Assembly: GCF_902833905.1 (NCBI RefSeq)
Contig: NZ_CADFGP010000003.1
Location: 186,001 to 250,000 of the forward strand
Reading direction: 5' to 3'
Source: Paraburkholderia tuberum STM678
GTDB lineage: Bacteria; Pseudomonadota; Gammaproteobacteria; Burkholderiales; Burkholderiaceae
DNA length: 64,000 bases
The notes under the pieces were generated by a model, which was not told where the DNA came from, did not search any database, and was given only the letters and a program-made list of their open reading frames with translations. The position numbers and the translations under genes were made by a program. Positions 41,265 through 50,024 of the stretch are shown here, piece by piece; position 1 is the stretch's first letter; the number at the start of each line of letters is the position of its first letter.

Positions 41265-42374
41265 ATGAATCAGGCATGGAAGGCGAAAGCGGGGCAGTTC
41301 CTGCCGGGTGCGAATCTGACTGTGCTGCCGTACTGGGAGCGCGACGCGGTACCGAGCTACGATCGTGCCGAGGTCTCGGTGCCAGGGCGCCTTCACTTCG
41401 CGGTATTCGACTTTATGCAAATGGCGCCCGGCTTCGGCGGCGGCGGACTCGGCGTATCGACGAGCACGGTCGGACACCGGATCACCGTCACGAAGACGAC
41501 CAACGGCGAGGGCGGCTGCGACGTGCCGAGCGGGCGGCACATGCTCGAGCTGTTCAAGCGAGCCGTCGGCTACGCACGTGACGACATCCGCGTCGATCGG
41601 GTGCGCAGCATCCAGCACCAGCACAGCGGCTTTGGCTCGAATGTCTCGTTCAACACCGCGACGCTCGCCGGCTTGAACGCGTTGTTCGGCTCTCCGTTTT
41701 CGCCGCACGACATGTGGGAAATCATCACCCGCAACTACGTCGAGACCGCGAAGGATGACGAGCACGTGTATTTCGGACTGGAGACCGGCGTCGGCGAAGC
41801 GTGCCTGTTCTTCGGCGGTCTGGTCTGGGTCGACGAGAAGCACGGCAACGGCCGTTTTCTCGGCAACCTGAGTTCGGAAAACCTGTGGGTGACCACCGCC
41901 GTTGGCAACTACGACACGCTATCGACCGAAGCGCTGCGCGCCCATGGCGAAGGCGCGGACATGTCCGGCACCACCGAGGCGGGCTTCGTGCCGACGCATT
42001 TTGTCGAGTGGCAGAAGCGCTACGGCATCGCGTGGCGCAACTTCATCGAACAGAAATTGCGGCCGGCACTGCATCGCAACGACCTGTTCGCGTTTCTGAA
42101 GCACGGCTGGGAACTCAACAGCATGAGCAACATGAAGGTGCTCGAAGGCATTTTCCGGACCGACGTGATGCGCGAGTTCGACGAGACGATGCAACGCGAG
42201 GGCGCGGTGTACGCGGGGATGAGCAGCGCGGGTCCGGGCTTCTATGCATTCTCCGACTGCGAGGACAAGGCAAAGCACCTCGCGGCGGTGATGATGCATC
42301 GGTTCAGCGATTTCATGAGCGAGATGACGGTGGCCCGCGCGGGCCAGAAGCTGTCCATCGACGTCGCCGTCTAG
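41265..42374 (+). CDS. GHMP-family kinase, beta-RFAP-synthase-like
   Basis: Protein of 369 residues of the GHMP superfamily. Motif 1 is VPGRLHFAVFDF (about 39-50), followed by FGGGGLGVS; motif 2, the phosphate-binding loop, is HSGFGSNVSFNTATLAGL (120-137); motif 3 is AGMSSAGPGFYAF near the C-terminus. The R-L-H-F ... G-G-x-G-V opening resembles beta-ribofuranosylaminobenzene-phosphate synthase relatives more than sugar kinases. GHMP proteins phosphorylate small-molecule alcohols or use phosphoribosyl donors; the substrate here is unknown. GGAGG lies 8 nt before the start. It opens a four-gene plus-strand set with two more enzymes and a second kinase. Confidence 0.8.
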   Translation: MNQAWKAKAGQFLPGANLTVLPYWERDAVPSYDRAEVSVPGRLHFAVFDFMQMAPGFGGGGLGVSTSTVGHRITVTKTTNGEGGCDVPSGRHMLELFKRAVGYARDDIRVDRVRSIQHQHSGFGSNVSFNTATLAGLNALFGSPFSPHDMWEIITRNYVETAKDDEHVYFGLETGVGEACLFFGGLVWVDEKHGNGRFLGNLSSENLWVTTAVGNYDTLSTEALRAHGEGADMSGTTEAGFVPTHFVEWQKRYGIAWRNFIEQKLRPALHRNDLFAFLKHGWELNSMSNMKVLEGIFRTDVMREFDETMQREGAVYAGMSSAGPGFYAFSDCEDKAKHLAAVMMHRFSDFMSEMTVARAGQKLSIDVAV

Positions 42375-42423
42375 GCGCATTCCTGCGAGCCCTCGCGAAC
42401 CTTTCCACCGAGACCGATCGAAC

Positions 42424-43956
42424 ATGGCCAAGCGCGTCACCTTCGTCAACACGAACCAGATCAAACCGGCGATTGCGCCGATTGCATTCGACTACCTGTC
42501 GGCGCCGATGGAGCGAGCCGGGTTCGCGCTCGATTTGCTCGACCTGTGCTTCTCCGACGATTGCGAGGCGGCCATTGCCGCGCACTGCCGCACCGCCGCG
42601 CCGGATTACTGGGGGGTGACGCTGCGAAATACCGACGACGTCTATTTTTCCAGCGGCTACAGCTTTCTCGACAGAATCAGGGACATCGTCGCGTTGCTTC
42701 GGCGCGCGCGCGCGGTTCCGGTCGTGATGGGCGGCGCGGGCTACTCGGTGATGCCGGAAAAACTGCTTGCTTACCTCGACGCCGACTTCGGCATCGTCAG
42801 GGAAGGCGAATTCAGCTTTCCCGAGCTGCTGACCTGCCTCGAAGAAGGCAGGAGTTTCACGCACATACCCGGCGTGGTCTACCGCGATACGGCCGGGGTG
42901 CGCGCTACGCCGCTCGCCCCGAACGCATGCGGACCGCTGGCCAGCATCGGGCCTCACAAACGCGAGCTGGTCGACAACCCCCACTACTTCGCCAAAGGCG
43001 GCCAGATCGGCATCGAAACGAAGCGCGGTTGCAATCGCTCCTGCATCTATTGCGTCGAGCCGCTGATCAAAGGCCGCACGGTGCGCATGCGCGAACCCGA
43101 TGATGTCGTCGCCGAGATGGCATCGCTCGAAGAACGCGGGGTCAACGTCTTTCACATCAACGACTCGGAATTCAATCTGAGCGTCGCGCATCCTCTTGCG
43201 CTGTGCGCGGCCATCATCCGGCACGGGCTCGCCGGCAAAATCCAGTGGTATGCGTACGGGATGCCGCGGCCGTTTCCCGATGAACTCGCGGCCGCGATGA
43301 AAGCAGCCGGTTGCGTCGGCATGAACTTCGGCGTCGACACCGCCAGCGAAACGATGCTGAAGATACTGCGCCGCACCTTTAGCGCCGACGACATCGAGCA
43401 AGCGGTCAATACGGCGAAGCGCCACGGCCTCGAGCACATCATCGAGCTGCTGTTCGGCGCGCCCGGCGAGACGCAGGAAACCGCGCGCGAGACGATCGAA
43501 TTCATCAAGCGGGTCGATCCGGAGCGCGTTTCGGTGACGGTCGGGCTGAGGATTTTCCCCGGCACCGAGCTCGAGCAGATGATTCGCCGCGAAGGCCTGC
43601 ACGTCGGAAATCCGAATCTTCACGGCCATATCGAAGGCAACGACGATCTGCTGCATCCGGTGTTCTATCTGCCGACCGCATTGGGCCCGGACCCGCAGCA
43701 ATTCATTGCCGATCTGATCGGCAATGATCGGCGGTTCTTCGGGACCAACGCGAGTCTGTTCAACTACAACGCGAACGACGCGCTGGTCGAAGCGATCGCG
43801 CAAGGCGAACGGGGCGCGTATTGGTCGATCCTGAACCGGATCGAGAAACGCTTCGAAGCGGCCCACGACGCTCGCGGATGTCACCGCACGCCCGCGGCCG
43901 GTGGCGATGCGGATCGGGCACCGATCGAGGTTGTGCCGATCGAGCAAAGTGCCTGA
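42424..43956 (+). CDS. B12-binding-type radical SAM enzyme
   Basis: Protein of 510 residues. Residues 1-145 form a cobalamin-binding-like Rossmann domain (PVVMGGAGYSVMPEKLL ... FGIVREGEFSFPELL) without the DxHxxG motif, as in many BchE-type members. The radical SAM core follows, with cluster ligands C203, C207 and C210 in RGCNRSCIYC (CX3CX2C). Class members perform methylations, ring contractions, cyclisations and other radical steps, so the reaction cannot be named. It begins 49 bp after the GHMP kinase gene. Location between a kinase and a PLP lyase suggests it tailors an amino-acid-derived or phosphorylated intermediate. Confidence 0.87.
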   Translation: MAKRVTFVNTNQIKPAIAPIAFDYLSAPMERAGFALDLLDLCFSDDCEAAIAAHCRTAAPDYWGVTLRNTDDVYFSSGYSFLDRIRDIVALLRRARAVPVVMGGAGYSVMPEKLLAYLDADFGIVREGEFSFPELLTCLEEGRSFTHIPGVVYRDTAGVRATPLAPNACGPLASIGPHKRELVDNPHYFAKGGQIGIETKRGCNRSCIYCVEPLIKGRTVRMREPDDVVAEMASLEERGVNVFHINDSEFNLSVAHPLALCAAIIRHGLAGKIQWYAYGMPRPFPDELAAAMKAAGCVGMNFGVDTASETMLKILRRTFSADDIEQAVNTAKRHGLEHIIELLFGAPGETQETARETIEFIKRVDPERVSVTVGLRIFPGTELEQMIRREGLHVGNPNLHGHIEGNDDLLHPVFYLPTALGPDPQQFIADLIGNDRRFFGTNASLFNYNANDALVEAIAQGERGAYWSILNRIEKRFEAAHDARGCHRTPAAGGDADRAPIEVVPIEQSA

Positions 43957-44024
43957 TGCGGTGTGCGATGCCCGAAGCGGCCAGTCATCCAGTGGCCTGC
44001 GTACTTTCAACCCAGGAGGAGTGC

Positions 44025-45452
44025 ATGCTTTTAGAAAACAGCCAGCCTGAGCCGTACAGGATCAAGATGGTCGAGCCGATCAGGCTGATCGACCGCGAGC
44101 AACGGCAGGCGCGGCTTGTCGCCGCCGGGTACAACGTCTTTCGCCTCGAAGCAGACGACGTCTACATCGATCTGATGACGGACAGCGGCACCTCCGCGAT
44201 GAGCGCGAACCAGTGGGCCGGCATCATGACCGGCGACGAATCATATGCCGGTTCCCGCAGTTTCATGAAGTTGACGCAGGCCGTGCGGGACATGCTCGGC
44301 TTCGACTACGTATTGCCGACCCATCAGGGCCGGCCGGCCGAGCACTTCCTGTTTCGGACCCTCGTGCGCCCAGGCCAGGTGGTGCCATTCAACGCGCCGT
44401 TCGATTCGACCGAGGCACACGTATCGATTGCCGGCGGGACCGCGATACCGTGCGTCGCCGAAATCGGCTACCAACCCGCTGTCGAGCACCCGTTCAAGGG
44501 CGACGTGGATGTGCAGAAGCTGCGCAACGTGATCGAAAGCGAAGGGCGCGACAATATTCCGCTGATCATGGTCTCGCTGACGAACAACGCGGGCGGCGGC
44601 CAGCCGGTCTCGATGGCGAACCTGCGCGCGGTGAGGGCGTTGGCCGATGAGTTTGCGATTCCGGTCTACTTCGATGCGGCGCGCTGCGCGGAGAATGCTT
44701 ACTTCATCCAGCAGCGCGAGAGCGGCTATGCGAACCGGTCCGTGGCGGAAATTCTGAAGGAGCAGTTTTCCTATGCCGAGGGCTGCACGTTCAGCTGCAA
44801 GAAGGACGCGCTGGTCAACATCGGCGGCTTGCTCGCGACACGGTCGCGCACGCTCTATGAGCAGGTCGTGCCGCTGCTCGTGCTGTACGAAGGTTTCGTC
44901 ACCTACGGAGGGATGGCGGGCCGCGATCTCGAGGCGCTCGCGATCGGTCTGCGCGAGATGGTCGACGACCGATACCTGCAACACCGCGTAGGTCAGGTCG
45001 AACGGCTAGGGGACACACTGCTTGCCGGCGGCGTTCCGATACTGAGACCGACCGGTGGACACGCCGTGTACGTCGATGCGGCCGTCTTCCTGCCCCACCT
45101 GCCGCGCTCGCAGTTCCCGGCCGAGGCGCTGGCTGCCGAGCTTTATCTGGAGGGCGGCGTGCGCGCCGTCGGTCTGGGCTCGTTGGCGTTCCTGAAAGAA
45201 GATCCGTCGACGGGCACTGTCAGCGCCCCGAGGCTGGAACTGCTGAGGCTGGCCATTCCTCGCCGCGTCTACACCGATAGCCACCTCGCGGCGGTTGCCG
45301 CCGCGTTGATCCGGGTCTACCAACGACGCGATGCGATCCGGGGAATGCGCATCGTCTCGGCACCGTCGATGCTCAAGCACTTCACCGCGGTCCTCGCGCC
45401 GATCGAGGCCCGTGACGAGATGCTCGCGGAGTCTCGGGAAGTTATGGTCTGA
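44025..45452 (+). CDS. Beta-eliminating lyase (tryptophanase/tyrosine phenol-lyase family)
   Basis: PLP enzyme of 475 residues, full length for the family. The opening PEPYRIKMVEPI, DLMTDSGTSAMS, THQGRPAEH and GGHAVYVDA blocks are all family hallmarks. The PLP lysine lies in the K259-K260 pair of CTFSCKKDALVNIGG; the residue before the pair is Cys, where relatives have Gly or Ala. Near the C-terminus LKHFTA has His, as in tryptophanase, where tyrosine phenol-lyase has Phe, and VGLGS has Leu where tyrosine phenol-lyase has Arg. This points away from phenol-lyase. Substrate is unproven. The start at 44025 follows AGGAGGAG; longer frames overlap the radical SAM gene. Confidence 0.88.
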   Translation: MLLENSQPEPYRIKMVEPIRLIDREQRQARLVAAGYNVFRLEADDVYIDLMTDSGTSAMSANQWAGIMTGDESYAGSRSFMKLTQAVRDMLGFDYVLPTHQGRPAEHFLFRTLVRPGQVVPFNAPFDSTEAHVSIAGGTAIPCVAEIGYQPAVEHPFKGDVDVQKLRNVIESEGRDNIPLIMVSLTNNAGGGQPVSMANLRAVRALADEFAIPVYFDAARCAENAYFIQQRESGYANRSVAEILKEQFSYAEGCTFSCKKDALVNIGGLLATRSRTLYEQVVPLLVLYEGFVTYGGMAGRDLEALAIGLREMVDDRYLQHRVGQVERLGDTLLAGGVPILRPTGGHAVYVDAAVFLPHLPRSQFPAEALAAELYLEGGVRAVGLGSLAFLKEDPSTGTVSAPRLELLRLAIPRRVYTDSHLAAVAAALIRVYQRRDAIRGMRIVSAPSMLKHFTAVLAPIEARDEMLAESREVMV

Positions 45453-45461
45453 GGTGATTTC

Positions 45462-46214
45462 ATGTCGAATGGTGTCTTCGAAACGCTCGAGCTCAAACCG
45501 CATGCTTATCCGGGGGTTCTGGTCACGTTGTGCGGTGTGGATGGGGCGGGGAAGTCGTCACTGATGGAAAGGCTCGAAAGCGCGTGCACGCGTGCGGGGC
45601 TCAACTGCGTGACGACGTTTACGCCGACCCGTAGGATCCGCAAAGATGCGCTGTTCCGGGATATGGTGGACAGCCACTGGCATACATCGAGCGCCGGTTC
45701 CGGACTCGACGTACACCGACGGCGCGTCGACATGCTGGGCATTCTGCTGTCCATCATGGGAGACCTCGTCCAGCATCTGACCGACACGGTCATACCGGCA
45801 CTGGAACGCGGCGACGTCGTTTTCTGCGACCGCTACGTGTTCACCTCTCAGGCTGAAATCGGCACGCGTTCCGATCCCGCTGAGACTGCGCCTGTGCTCC
45901 GCAGCATCGCCGGTCATTTGCTGCGTCCCGACGTCGCCTTTGGTCTGAACGTTTCCGGCGCGACTTCACACCATCGCGTGCGGGCAAGGAACGACGAGAA
46001 CGACCAGCCGCCGCCGATGAGCTTTCTGACGCGTCAGGTGGCGGCCTATCGCGCCGTGTTCGAGGTCAACGGCGTTGTCGCGCTGGATGCGGAGCGCAGT
46101 CTCGACGAGACGTTCTGTCAGGCACTCAGTCATCTCGTGGCGATCGACCGTGTTGCGGGGCGGTTGGGCTCTCTCGGGGCGGAATGTCCTACACGAAGCG
46201 TGGCGGCATGCTGA
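45462..46214 (+). CDS. Thymidylate-kinase-like P-loop kinase
   Basis: Protein of 250 residues. Walker A is GVDGAGKS (25-32), and ERGDVVFCDRYVFTSQA supplies the DRY motif of thymidylate kinases. The LID region and C-terminal extension diverge from housekeeping Tmk, so a different phosphate acceptor is likely. It starts 9 bp after the lyase gene behind GAGGTGATTTC. With the GHMP kinase in the same set, two successive phosphorylations are conceivable. No evidence identifies the acceptor. Confidence 0.78.
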   Translation: MSNGVFETLELKPHAYPGVLVTLCGVDGAGKSSLMERLESACTRAGLNCVTTFTPTRRIRKDALFRDMVDSHWHTSSAGSGLDVHRRRVDMLGILLSIMGDLVQHLTDTVIPALERGDVVFCDRYVFTSQAEIGTRSDPAETAPVLRSIAGHLLRPDVAFGLNVSGATSHHRVRARNDENDQPPPMSFLTRQVAAYRAVFEVNGVVALDAERSLDETFCQALSHLVAIDRVAGRLGSLGAECPTRSVAAC

Positions 46215-46350
46215 GGCTTCGACCTGCGCCCGGGAAGCCGGATTCGGGCATCGAGGTATGCGACAAAATGCGCGTCGACACGTTTTGACGAGCATCTATC
46301 CTTCGAGGAAGGACCATGATGCATGGAACATCAGAGCCAGGGAGACGACG

Positions 46351-46557
46351 ATGCTTAGCCCACATGAGATCGCAACGCTCATGCTTCTCGAGACAAACCC
46401 CCGTCCAGAAAATTTCGATCCCGGCGATCTCGACGCGTTGTGCGAGCGCCAACTTGTATTTGTGGAAAAGCTCGCGTCTGGATACGCGCGAGGGCGTCTG
46501 ACCGCGCAAGGACGCTCGATATTGCGGTCGGTCGGGAGGGTGATCTCGGGAGGGTGA
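46351..46557 (+). CDS. Short conserved protein of unknown function
   Basis: Protein of 68 residues with a strong ribosome site (AGGGAG, 6 nt). The sequence MLSPHEIATLMLL ... LDALCERQLVFVEKLASG ... LTAQGRSILRSVGR looks like a small winged-helix fold. Similar short proteins are frequent in Burkholderiaceae genomes under unreliable names. A longer frame from 46075 overlaps the kinase gene and is not credible. Confidence 0.65.
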   Translation: MLSPHEIATLMLLETNPRPENFDPGDLDALCERQLVFVEKLASGYARGRLTAQGRSILRSVGRVISGG

Positions 46558-46685
46558 ACTAGTGCCTCGCTCTGCATCGCCTGGGAGCTGTGACCTTCAG
46601 GAGCAAAATGACCGTTGAAGCGCACGCACGCATGCGGGGAATAGTGGGCACCGGAATGTGACGGGCGACGCTCGCGCTCAGCGGG

Positions 46686-47159
46686 CTAGGCCGCCAACGG
46701 GACAGCGCCCGTACATTTGATTTCATCGAGGCAAACGCTGGACTTGACTCCGCTCACGCCCGGAATGCGCATCAGCGTATCCAGCAGAAACTCCGACAGC
46801 GCTTTCAGGTCTTGCGCCACGACCTTGAGCATGTAATCGATATCACCCGTTACGACGAAGCATTCCTGAACCTGGGTGAGTTCCGAGATCATTCGCTTGA
46901 ACTTCGACAGGTCGCGGACATGGCCTCGCTCCATCGTCACCTGGATGAAGGCCACTACGCCAAAGCCCAGCAGCTGCGCGTCGAGCCGCGTCTCGTAGCG
47001 TTTGATCACACCCATTTCCTCGAGCCGGCGATGCCGCCTCAGCGTTTGCGCGGGCGACAGTTTGATCGCCTCCGCAAGTTCGAGATTGGAGATGCGCCCC
47101 TGGGACTGAAGAATCTCCAGTAGACGCACGTCGATACGGTCGATGTCGATTGCCTGCAC
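46686..47159 (-). CDS. Lrp/AsnC-family regulator of the hpd block
   Basis: Transcriptional regulator of 157 residues. The N-terminal helix-turn-helix (RLLEILQSQGRISNLELAEAI ... AQTLRRHRRLEEMGVI; two segments) is followed by the ligand-binding RAM domain ending in KSSVCLDEIKC. It is divergent from hpd across a 270-bp AT-rich spacer, which is the usual arrangement for an Lrp-type regulator controlling aromatic amino acid degradation. Regulation of hpd, aroP and the aminotransferase by this protein is inferred from position only. Confidence 0.9.
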   Translation of the reverse strand: MQAIDIDRIDVRLLEILQSQGRISNLELAEAIKLSPAQTLRRHRRLEEMGVIKRYETRLDAQLLGFGVVAFIQVTMERGHVRDLSKFKRMISELTQVQECFVVTGDIDYMLKVVAQDLKALSEFLLDTLMRIPGVSGVKSSVCLDEIKCTGAVPLAA

Positions 47160-47429
47160 TTTTATTTCCTCGTTCTCCAGTGAAATGAAATATTAATGCA
47201 CAAATCAGGGTTTGTCTGCGTCTGCAAGGAAATCCAATTGCGTCGATAAAAATTTACACTGAATCCAGATGGCGCTGCAACGACGCCGGCAGATGCGTTG
47301 AGAGAGTGGTCCGAGGACGCTGCCTGCCTGGCGATTGGAGAAATTTGCTTTCATTTTTCCGACACCCGGCACCACTCGGTGCCGGTTGCTCGCCACAAAT
47401 CATTCACCCTCTGCTGAACCTGAGAGATC

Positions 47430-48503
47430 ATGGCCGACCTGTTTGACAATCCAATGCAACTGATGGGCTTCGAATTCGTTGAATTTGCCTCGCCCGTACC
47501 CAATGTCCTTGAATCGCTGTTCGAGCAGATGGGCTTCACACTGGTGGCTCGCCACCGTTCGAAGGACGTGCTGCTTTACCGCCAGGGCGAAATCAACTTC
47601 ATCGTCAATCGCGAGCGCAACAGTGCGGCCGCTTACTTTGCCGCCGAGCATGGCCCGAGTGCGTGCGGCATGGCATTTCGCGTGAAGGATTCGCACAAGG
47701 CCTACGCCCGCGCGCTGTCGCTAGGGGCTCAGCCGATCGAAATCGCAACCGGTCCAATGGAGCTGAGATTGCCGGCAATCAAAGGCATTGGCGGCGCACC
47801 GCTTTATCTGATCGACCGCTTCGAAGACGGCAAGTCGATCTACGACATTGATTTCGAGTTCATCGAAGGTGTCGAGCGGCGGCCGGCCGGTCATGGCTTG
47901 CGCCTCGTCGACCACCTCACGCACAACGTCTATCGCGGCCGCATGACGTATTGGGCCAACTTCTACGAGACGCTGTTCAACTTCCGTGAGCTACGCTACT
48001 TCGACATCGAGGGCGAATACACGGGTCTCACGTCGAAGGCGATGACGGCGCCGGACGGCAAGATCCGCATTCCATTGAACGAGGAATCTGGCAAGGGGAG
48101 CGGGCAGATCGAGGAATTCCTGATGGCCTTCAATGGCGAGGGCATTCAACACATCGCGTTCCTGACGGACGATCTGATAACGGTTATCGACAATCTGCAG
48201 ATGGCAGGCGTGCCGCTGATGACGGGGCCCAACAGCTACTACTACGATGCGCTCGAGACGCGCTTGCCGGGCCACGGTCAACCGGTGGGCGAATTGCAAT
48301 CGCGCGGCATCCTCCTCGACGGAACGACGGCAGACGGGTCGCCGCGCCTGCTGCTGCAGATTTTTTCCAAGCCGCTGCTTGGCCCTGTCTTTTTCGAATT
48401 CATCCAGCGCAAGGGTGATGAAGGTTTCGGCGAAGGCAATTTCAAGGCGCTGTTCGAGTCGCTCGAACGCGATCAGATCGAGCGGGGCACGCTGAAGGTT
48501 TGA
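47430..48503 (+). CDS. hpd: 4-Hydroxyphenylpyruvate dioxygenase
   Basis: Non-haem iron dioxygenase of 357 residues converting 4-hydroxyphenylpyruvate to homogentisate in tyrosine catabolism. The iron ligands are recognisable: His in [11 protein letters not shown], His in [11 protein letters not shown] and Glu in [19 protein letters not shown] (19 residues including the conserved C-terminal GFGEGNF). Length is typical of the bacterial enzyme. It begins a plus-strand block with an aromatic permease (95 bp downstream) and an aminotransferase that would supply its substrate. Homogentisate dioxygenase is not in the window. Confidence 0.95.
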   Translation: MADLFDNPMQLMGFEFVEFASPVPNVLESLFEQMGFTLVARHRSKDVLLYRQGEINFIVNRERNSAAAYFAAEHGPSACGMAFRVKDSHKAYARALSLGAQPIEIATGPMELRLPAIKGIGGAPLYLIDRFEDGKSIYDIDFEFIEGVERRPAGHGLRLVDHLTHNVYRGRMTYWANFYETLFNFRELRYFDIEGEYTGLTSKAMTAPDGKIRIPLNEESGKGSGQIEEFLMAFNGEGIQHIAFLTDDLITVIDNLQMAGVPLMTGPNSYYYDALETRLPGHGQPVGELQSRGILLDGTTADGSPRLLLQIFSKPLLGPVFFEFIQRKGDEGFGEGNFKALFESLERDQIERGTLKV

Positions 48504-48597
48504 CGCGCGTACAACCCCGTTGATAGCTCTCGACCAGAGCAGGCGAAAAGCGAGGCGTGGCGTCCAGAACCAACCACAGGACACAGGAGACAACATC

Positions 48598-49980
48598 GTG
48601 GCACACCAGCAACAGGGCACGCTACAGCGCGGCCTGAAAAATCGTCACATTCAGTTGATCGCGCTAGGAGGCGCAATCGGCACCGGCCTCTTTCTCGGCA
48701 TCGCGCAGACCATCAAGACGGCAGGACCGTCCGTGTTGCTCGGGTACGCGATCGCGGGCATCGTCGCCTTCTTCATCATGCGGCAACTCGGCGAAATGGT
48801 CGTCGACGAGCCGGTTGCGGGATCCTTCAGCTACTTCGCAGGCAAATACTGCGGCCAATTCTCCGGCTTCGTGTCCGGCTGGAACTACTGGGTGCTGTAC
48901 GTTCTCGTGTCAATGGCAGAACTGTCGGCCGTTGGCATCTACATGCAGTACTGGTGGCCCGGTCTGCCCACGTGGGTCTCCGCGCTCGTCTGCTTTTGCG
49001 TCATCAACGCGATCAACCTCACCAGCGTGAAGTCGTACGGCGAGCTCGAGTTCTGGTTCTCGATCGTCAAGGTCGCGGCGATCGTCGGCATGATCGGCTT
49101 CGGCGGCTACCTGTTGATTTCGGGCCACGCAGGCCCTGACGCGGGCGTGGCCAATCTCTGGCGCCACGGCGGCTTCTTTCCGAACGGCGTGTCGGGCCTC
49201 GTGATGGCGATGGCTGTCATCATGTTCTCGTTCGGTGGACTGGAACTCGTCGGCATTACGGCCGCCGAGGCGGAAGATCCTTCGCACACCATCCCGCGCG
49301 CGACCAACCAGGTGATCTACCGGATCCTGATTTTCTACGTCGGCGCACTCGGCGTGCTGCTGTCGCTGTATCCGTGGGAAAAAGTCGTTACGGGCGGTAG
49401 TCCGTTCGTGCTGATCTTTCACGCGATGAATAGCAACTTCGTCGCCAACGTGCTCAATGCGGTGGTGCTCACCGCCGCGCTGTCGGTGTACAACAGCGGC
49501 GTCTACTGCAACAGCCGCATGCTTTACGGCCTCGCAGGCCAGGGCAATGCGCCGCGCGCTCTGCTGAAGGTGAACGCCCGCGGGATTCCGCTCGTCGCGC
49601 TGGGTGTTTCCGCCGTGGCGACGGCCACCTGCGTGGTGATCAACTACCTGATGCCCGGCAAGGCATTTGAACTGCTGATGGGGCTCGTCGTCTCGGCGCT
49701 CATCATCAACTGGGCAATGATCAGCATCATTCATTTGCGATTCCGCGCTGCGAAAGCGCGAGCCGGTGAGACGACCGTATTCCGCAGCCTGGGTTATCCG
49801 CTCACCAACTATCTGTGTCTGGTGTTCCTTGGCGGGATCCTGGTGGTGATGTGGCTGATACCGGATCTGCGCATGTCGGTCTACCTGATCCCCGTTTGGC
49901 TCGTTGCGCTGGGCGTCGGCTATCGCTTGCGCAATCGACGCGCGGACGCCTCCGTACCAGTTGGTGTGCCGATGCGCTAG
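48598..49980 (+). CDS. aroP: Aromatic amino acid permease (AroP-like)
   Basis: Inner-membrane amino acid:proton symporter of the APC superfamily, 460 residues with about 12 hydrophobic segments. The opening LQRGLKNRHIQLIALGGAIG (20 residues) and TGLFLG glycine-rich TM1 are typical of AroP/PheP permeases. The GTG at 48598 is chosen because AGGAGA lies 8 nt upstream; the longer frame from 48520 has no ribosome site. Its place between hpd and an aromatic aminotransferase supports tyrosine/phenylalanine as substrates. Tryptophan uptake is also possible. Confidence 0.9.
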   Translation: MAHQQQGTLQRGLKNRHIQLIALGGAIGTGLFLGIAQTIKTAGPSVLLGYAIAGIVAFFIMRQLGEMVVDEPVAGSFSYFAGKYCGQFSGFVSGWNYWVLYVLVSMAELSAVGIYMQYWWPGLPTWVSALVCFCVINAINLTSVKSYGELEFWFSIVKVAAIVGMIGFGGYLLISGHAGPDAGVANLWRHGGFFPNGVSGLVMAMAVIMFSFGGLELVGITAAEAEDPSHTIPRATNQVIYRILIFYVGALGVLLSLYPWEKVVTGGSPFVLIFHAMNSNFVANVLNAVVLTAALSVYNSGVYCNSRMLYGLAGQGNAPRALLKVNARGIPLVALGVSAVATATCVVINYLMPGKAFELLMGLVVSALIINWAMISIIHLRFRAAKARAGETTVFRSLGYPLTNYLCLVFLGGILVVMWLIPDLRMSVYLIPVWLVALGVGYRLRNRRADASVPVGVPMR

Positions 49981-50024
49981 GCACCGCGTTTCTGCAACCA
50001 TTTGGCCTAATCCAGGGAACCAGC

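Noticed and set aside
44025..45452. Tyrosine phenol-lyase assignment
   Set aside because: Key positions carry His and Leu rather than the Phe and Arg of phenol-lyases, so only the broader family is stated.
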